Shown here: piece after piece, positions 59,956-64,000 of the stretch | Numbering within the stretch: the stretch's first letter is position 1 | Layout: each line of letters opens with the position of its first letter | The notes under the pieces: generated by a model | Seen by the model: the letters and a program-made list of their open reading frames with translations, nothing else | Told to the model about the DNA's origin: nothing | The model's database searches: none | Position numbers and translations under genes: made by a program | DNA from: Halothiobacillus sp. | GTDB lineage: Bacteria; Pseudomonadota; Gammaproteobacteria; Halothiobacillales; Halothiobacillaceae | Direction: 5' to 3' | DNA: 64,000 bases | Assembly (NCBI GenBank): GCA_020061705.1 | Contig: JAGUXT010000055.1 | Span: forward strand, 62,001-126,000

Positions 59956-60561
59956 TTACAGCTTGCCTGCTTCGCTGGCAAGGTATTCAGCCACACCGCT
60001 TGGGTCAGCCTTCATGCCTTTGTCGCCTTCTTTCCAGCCGGCTGGGCAAACTTCGCCGTGTTGCTCGGTGAATTGCAGGGCATCGATCATGCGCAGCATT
60101 TCATCGATATTGCGACCCAGCGGCAGGTCGTTGACCACTTGGTGACGTACGGTGCCGGATTTGTCGATCAGGAAGGAGCCACGGAAGGCGACATTGCCGT
60201 CTGGAGTTTCGACATCGTAAGCCTTGCAGATGGCATGGTTCATGTCAGCAACCAGGGTGTAGCGCACTGCACCGATGCCGCCCTTGTTGATGGGGGTGTT
60301 GCGCCAGGCGTTGTGGGTAAAGTGGGAGTCAATGGAGACACCGATCACTTCAACATTGCGCTTTTTGAATTCCTCGATGCGGTGGTCAAAGGCAATCAGT
60401 TCAGAGGGGCAGACAAAGGTGAAGTCCAGCGGGTAGAAGAAAATGACCGCGTACTTGCCCTTGATGGCATCAGAGAGGTGGAAGTTATCGACAATTTCGC
60501 CATTGCCAAGTACGGCGGCGGCAGTGAAGTTGGGAGCCTGGCGGCCTACGAGTACGCCCAT
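59956..60561 (-). CDS. 2-Cys peroxiredoxin (AhpC/Tsa family)
   Basis: A 201-residue typical 2-Cys peroxiredoxin that reduces hydrogen peroxide and organic peroxides. The peroxidatic Cys51 is in FYPLDFTFVCPSE; the resolving Cys172 is in HGEVCPAGW. RGSFLIDKSGTVRHQVVNDLPLGRN in parts is the family C-terminal block. The reductase partner (AhpF or thioredoxin) is not in the window. It has its own terminator. Upstream at 60562-60637 is a short gap after the ferredoxin gene. Confidence 0.95.
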   Translation of the reverse strand: MGVLVGRQAPNFTAAAVLGNGEIVDNFHLSDAIKGKYAVIFFYPLDFTFVCPSELIAFDHRIEEFKKRNVEVIGVSIDSHFTHNAWRNTPINKGGIGAVRYTLVADMNHAICKAYDVETPDGNVAFRGSFLIDKSGTVRHQVVNDLPLGRNIDEMLRMIDALQFTEQHGEVCPAGWKEGDKGMKADPSGVAEYLASEAGKL

Positions 60562-60637
60562 GATGATTCTCCTTGGTGAGTGGGTTAAGAAGCAGTGATC
60601 AGTTTAGATGGCAATCATCAACAAAACGATGACAGGT

Positions 60638-60922
<285 letters not shown>

Positions 60923-61399
60923 TTATCGAAACTTGGCGCGCAGCGCAGCAACAACATTACTTGGGGCAAACTCACTGACATCACCGCCAAGGCGGGCAAT
61001 TTCACGCACCAGGGTTGATGATAGAAAGTTCATATTTTCAGCCGGAGTCATGAATACGGTCTCTATGCGCGCATCCAGGCGACGATTGATGGCGGCGAGC
61101 TGCATTTCATATTCAAAATCCGATACCGCGCGCAAACCACGGATCACGGTTGAAGCACCATGCTGCGCAGTAAAATCCACTAACAGGCCATTGAACGACT
61201 CGACCTGTACACCCGGCATGGATTGCAGCGCACTGCGCGCCATGGCGGTGCGCTCCTCGTGATTGAACACGCTGTTTTTGCTGCTGTTTTCGGCTACCGC
61301 GACAATCACATGCCCGAACAAGCGGGCGGCGCGCTGGATCACGTCGATATGCCCGAAGGTGATCGGGTCGAAGGTTCCGGGGTAGATGACGCTGGGCAT
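60923..61399 (-). CDS. coaD: Phosphopantetheine adenylyltransferase
   Basis: A 158-residue enzyme that adenylates 4'-phosphopantetheine to dephospho-CoA, the penultimate CoA step. GTFDPITFGHIDVI carries the T/HxGH nucleotidyltransferase motif, GLRAVSDFEYEMQLAAINR is the substrate region, and SSTLVREIARLGGDVSEFAP is the ISSTxVR block. Length is normal. It lies four bases after rsmD on the same strand, as in many proteobacteria. Confidence 0.96.
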   Translation of the reverse strand: MPSVIYPGTFDPITFGHIDVIQRAARLFGHVIVAVAENSSKNSVFNHEERTAMARSALQSMPGVQVESFNGLLVDFTAQHGASTVIRGLRAVSDFEYEMQLAAINRRLDARIETVFMTPAENMNFLSSTLVREIARLGGDVSEFAPSNVVAALRAKFR

Positions 61400-61403
61400 G
61401 GGC

Positions 61404-61967
61404 TTAGCTCGTGGCTTGATAGAGGCTATAACTTACCTCACCTGCCGTGCCTTGGCGTAGTTTTTCCCAGCCTAGTTCACCATTTACCAGCAAGGTGGGC
61501 GGCGCCTGGTGGCTGGACTGCTCAATAAAAATCAAGGCCGATGGACCGAGCCACCCGGCCTGCTTCAGCAGCGGTAAAGCTTGCGCCAGCAAATCGCTGG
61601 CATACGGTGGGTCGAGAAACACCACATCATAGGGTTGTTGCGGGGTGAGTTTGAGGATAGCGAGTGCATCTTGCCGCTTGAGCTGCGCGCGTTGGCTTAA
61701 ACGCAGAAGCTCGATGTTTTCTTGCAGCAAACGCGCCGCCGCCGCATCTTTTTCCACAAAATCACACCAGGCCGCCCCGCGTGAGAGCGCCTCAAATCCC
61801 AGTGCACCGCTGCCAGCAAATACATCCAGAACCCGTGCGCCACGAATATGAGCCGCCAGCCAATTGAAAAGCGTCTCGCGCACTCGGTCAGGGGTTGGGC
61901 GCAAACCGGGGCGGTCGAGGACTTTAAGTTGGCGACTACGATGTTCGCCTCCGATGATGCGGATCAT
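61404..61967 (-). CDS. rsmD: 16S rRNA (guanine-966-N2) methyltransferase
   Basis: A 187-residue SAM-dependent enzyme that methylates G966 of 16S rRNA. MIRIIGGEHRSRQL is the family start; the SAM site is VLDVFAGSGALGFEALSRG, and catalytic FLDPPY is the D/NPPY motif. TPDRVRETLFNWL is also typical. It overlaps the upstream M16 gene by four bases and precedes coaD by four, so the four genes probably form one transcript. Confidence 0.95.
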   Translation of the reverse strand: MIRIIGGEHRSRQLKVLDRPGLRPTPDRVRETLFNWLAAHIRGARVLDVFAGSGALGFEALSRGAAWCDFVEKDAAAARLLQENIELLRLSQRAQLKRQDALAILKLTPQQPYDVVFLDPPYASDLLAQALPLLKQAGWLGPSALIFIEQSSHQAPPTLLVNGELGWEKLRQGTAGEVSYSLYQATS

Positions 61968-63316
61968 GGAGCCGTTTTGCTTGGCTCAACGCCGCCCACA
62001 ATCACCGTCAACAGGCGATCAGGATGAATGCGCTGCTGCCAGGCCTTGCGGATACTGGCTTGGGTGGTGGCTTTGACTTCTTGCGGATAGCGTTCGAGGA
62101 AATCCAGCGGGAGTTGGTAAAACGCCATCACGGAAAGCCAGCTTGCAATATCGGCGTTGCTATCCAGGCGCAGCGGGAAGCCGTCGATGATGTTTTTCCT
62201 GGCGTGTTCGAGCGCCTTGGGGCTGGGGCCGGATATGACGAAGTTGGCCAGATTTACACGCAGCAGGGCTTCGGCTTGTTCGGCTTGGGCGAGTTTGGTT
62301 TGTACGCCCATGAGGAAGGGGCCAGGCTGCTGCATGGGCAGTAAATAGCTGTACACGCCATAAGCGAGGCCGCGTTTTTCGCGGATTTCTTCCATGAGAA
62401 TGGAGGAGAAGCCGCTGCCACCGAGGATGTGGTTGCCGACGTACAAGGAAAAATAGTCGGGGTCGCTGCGGCTCATGCCGAGTTGTCCCATCAGGATGCT
62501 GGCCTGGCTGGAGGGGAAGGGGATGCGGATGGTTTTGGCGTCCTTGAGTTCGACAGGCGCAGGAATGGCAGGCAGGGCTTCGCCCTTGGGTAGGCTGCTG
62601 GCGAGTTGTTCGGCGGTGGCTTCGGCTTGGGCGCGCGTTATGTCACCGACGATGACGATGCTCATGCTGGCGGTGACGAAGTGTTTGGCGTGGAAGTTGC
62701 GCACATCGTCGCGGCTGAGCGCTTGCAGACTGCTGACTTCGCCATCGGGTTGGTAGGCGTAGGGATGTTCGCCGTAGAGGGCTTTGTAAAAGGCGCGTTG
62801 GGCAACGTCATCAGGTTTTTGCTCGGCGGCTTTCAGGCCAAGCAGAGCGCGTTCGCGTTCACGCTCAAAGGCATCTTGCGGGAAGCTGGGGTGTGACATG
62901 ACGCGGCTAAACAGTTTCAGCGCCGCGGACAAACGCTCGGGGTCACTCAGGCTGCGCAGACTGAGGCTGCTGCTGTCTACCGAGGCGGAGGCGCCCATGC
63001 GTGCACCGATATTTTCAAAGCCTTCGGCAATGGCTTGTGCGTCCTGCGCCGTGCCATTGCCGGGCGCCGCGACGATGCCTTGGTCGAGCAGGTCGGCGGT
63101 CAGGCTGGCAAGGCCGTGCGCTTGGCCGTCACGGGCGCTGCCAGCATCAAAGTTCACGCGCAGATCGACCATCGGCAGGCTATGGGTTTCGACCAACAGT
63201 ACACGCACACCTTGTGTGGTACTCCAGTGTTGAATCGGCAGGGCGGCTTGGGCCCAGGTAGTAAGCAGTAAGGCGCCGGCAATCAAAAACGTCATACAAG
63301 CGCGTTTAACGAACAT
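61964..63316 (-). CDS. M16-family peptidase homologue lacking the zinc motif
   Basis: A 450-residue exported M16 protein (signal peptide to about residue 25, AQA). The catalytic HxxEH site is absent: the corresponding position reads AHGLASLTADLL, so this is the non-catalytic subunit. It keeps the family's C-terminal motif GGSGFSSILMEEIREKRGLAYGVYSYL in parts. In proteobacteria such proteins pair with a catalytic M16 subunit (as in processing-peptidase-like dimers). Here the partner lies just upstream and overlaps by 11 bases. The substrate is unknown. Confidence 0.88.
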   Translation of the reverse strand: MFVKRACMTFLIAGALLLTTWAQAALPIQHWSTTQGVRVLLVETHSLPMVDLRVNFDAGSARDGQAHGLASLTADLLDQGIVAAPGNGTAQDAQAIAEGFENIGARMGASASVDSSSLSLRSLSDPERLSAALKLFSRVMSHPSFPQDAFERERERALLGLKAAEQKPDDVAQRAFYKALYGEHPYAYQPDGEVSSLQALSRDDVRNFHAKHFVTASMSIVIVGDITRAQAEATAEQLASSLPKGEALPAIPAPVELKDAKTIRIPFPSSQASILMGQLGMSRSDPDYFSLYVGNHILGGSGFSSILMEEIREKRGLAYGVYSYLLPMQQPGPFLMGVQTKLAQAEQAEALLRVNLANFVISGPSPKALEHARKNIIDGFPLRLDSNADIASWLSVMAFYQLPLDFLERYPQEVKATTQASIRKAWQQRIHPDRLLTVIVGGVEPSKTAP

Positions 63317-64000
63317 GGCTGGCTCCCTGGATGGATGTATTGGCCTGTTTGGCCTGCGCTTCGGTCATGGGAAGTGGGTCGAGAATGCCCACGGTCAGGC
63401 GGTCATCGACGAGGTATTTTTTTGCCACTGCTTGAACTTGCTCGGCTGTGATGGCTTCGATAGCCGGAATAATATCGTTCAGGCGTTCATGCCCCAGACC
63501 TACGGCTTCGTAACTGCCAAGACGCATGGCTTGGTAAAACACCGAGTCGCGCCCGTACACATCGGCAGCAATGACTTGTGCCTTGACGCGCGCCAGTTCG
63601 GCTGCGTTGACCGGTGTTTCGCGCAAAGTTTTGATTTCATTGCGAATGGCCTGTTCGAGCTTGGCGGGCTCAACCTGGGCATTGGGCACGGCATAAATAG
63701 TGAAAATATCACTCAGGCGTGAGTCGAGGCTGTAGCCCACGCTGACTTCGCCCGCGATTTGCTCGCCGCGCACCAGGTTTTTGCTCAGGCGCGCGCTTTG
63801 CCCGCCATCCAGAACACCGGCCAGGACTTCAAGGGCGTAGGGTTCCCAGGCTGCGATATCCGGATTCTTGCTGGCGGAAAGCAGGCTGGGGACGCGGTAG
63901 CCCATCATTAACGTAGGCAGTTTGGCCGGGGCGCGCACAGTAATACGACGTTCACCGGATTGGGCGACGGCATCGTAGTAGTCACGCTGTTTGAGTTTGA
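63306..64000 (-). CDS. M16-family peptidase, C-terminal part (runs off the right edge)
   Basis: The frame is open from base 64000 to the stop at 63306, about 231 codons, so the start and the N-terminal HxxEH site are outside the window. Visible text: KLKQRDYYDAVAQSGERRITVRAPAKLP, then MMGYRVPSLL, SARLSKNLVRGEQIAGEVSVGYSLD and ITAEQVQAVAKKYLVDDRLTVGIL in segments, the C-terminal M16 domain. It is expected to be the catalytic partner of the next gene. A GTG at 63938 is internal and not the start. Confidence 0.88.
   Translation of the reverse strand, partial: KLKQRDYYDAVAQSGERRITVRAPAKLPTLMMGYRVPSLLSASKNPDIAAWEPYALEVLAGVLDGGQSARLSKNLVRGEQIAGEVSVGYSLDSRLSDIFTIYAVPNAQVEPAKLEQAIRNEIKTLRETPVNAAELARVKAQVIAADVYGRDSVFYQAMRLGSYEAVGLGHERLNDIIPAIEAITAEQVQAVAKKYLVDDRLTVGILDPLPMTEAQAKQANTSIQGASHVR

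Overview
The window is chromosomal DNA from a Gram-negative proteobacterium, gammaproteobacterial or a close beta/gamma relative. The evidence is the rpoE-rseA-rseB-rseC envelope-stress operon, the lepA-lepB-DUF4845-rnc-era-recO and pdxJ-acpS runs, the dacC-ybeD-lipB-lipA block, and many lipoproteins and periplasmic proteins. Base composition is moderately GC-rich, with clear AT-rich patches. A CbbY-type phosphatase and periplasmic thioredoxin-like proteins would fit a carbon-fixing, sulfur-metabolising lifestyle, but this is weak inference. No rRNA, prophage, CRISPR array or intact insertion sequence was found.

Layout. 1-530: end of a PilZ-domain gene and an HMA metal-binding protein. 612-9216: housekeeping metabolism (ilvD, hopJ-like, argG, gloA, hrpB, nadB). 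9348-17909: sigma-E operon, then lepA to recO. 17908-19750: an AT-rich, repeat-flanked insertion carrying an OLD-like ATPase/Toprim gene that separates recO from pdxJ. 20002-25033: pdxJ, acpS, cysM, a Phd/PIN toxin-antitoxin pair, rlmD and a prenyltransferase. 25276-29124: tRNA-Ser with a structured downstream leader, umuDC, and a WYL regulator divergent from an unknown 101-residue protein. 29322-37691: pyrF, a MITE-like element, slt, a 57-residue membrane protein, sbcB, a CZB zinc protein, cbbY, slyD, galU and wrbA. 37881-41566: a five-gene operon of a YqhA membrane protein, two thioredoxin-fold proteins, a TolC-like outer-membrane protein and a short periplasmic adaptor, with no pump gene. 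41639-46027: proS, a MIF tautomerase, a DUF4124 protein, dacC and ybeD. 46024-49151: two small periplasmic proteins and a BaeSR-like two-component system, inserted between ybeD and lipB. 49281-54086: lipB, lipA, a NERD protein, mazG, mutM and gluQRS. 54584-58684: two tandem large lipoproteins of unknown function. 58945-64000: a lipoprotein, peroxiredoxin, ferredoxin, coaD, rsmD and an M16 peptidase pair that runs off the window.

The strongest unexplained signals are non-coding. R1 is a repeat of about 100 bp with three copies (32388, 43401, 46908), inverted ends and a conserved core. R2 is a five-hairpin element with two copies (35481, 58710) that keep loop sequences while the paired stems change. 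R3 is a 166 bp near-perfect inverted-repeat element (30073-30238) that forms the leader of slt, with a partial copy at 27779. The most interesting accessory genes are the OLD-like ATPase inside the recO/pdxJ block, the WYL regulator with a promoter-overlapping operator and a small unknown target, the tandem lipoproteins, and the pump-less export-like operon with a terminator-shaped hairpin inside a signal-peptide coding region.
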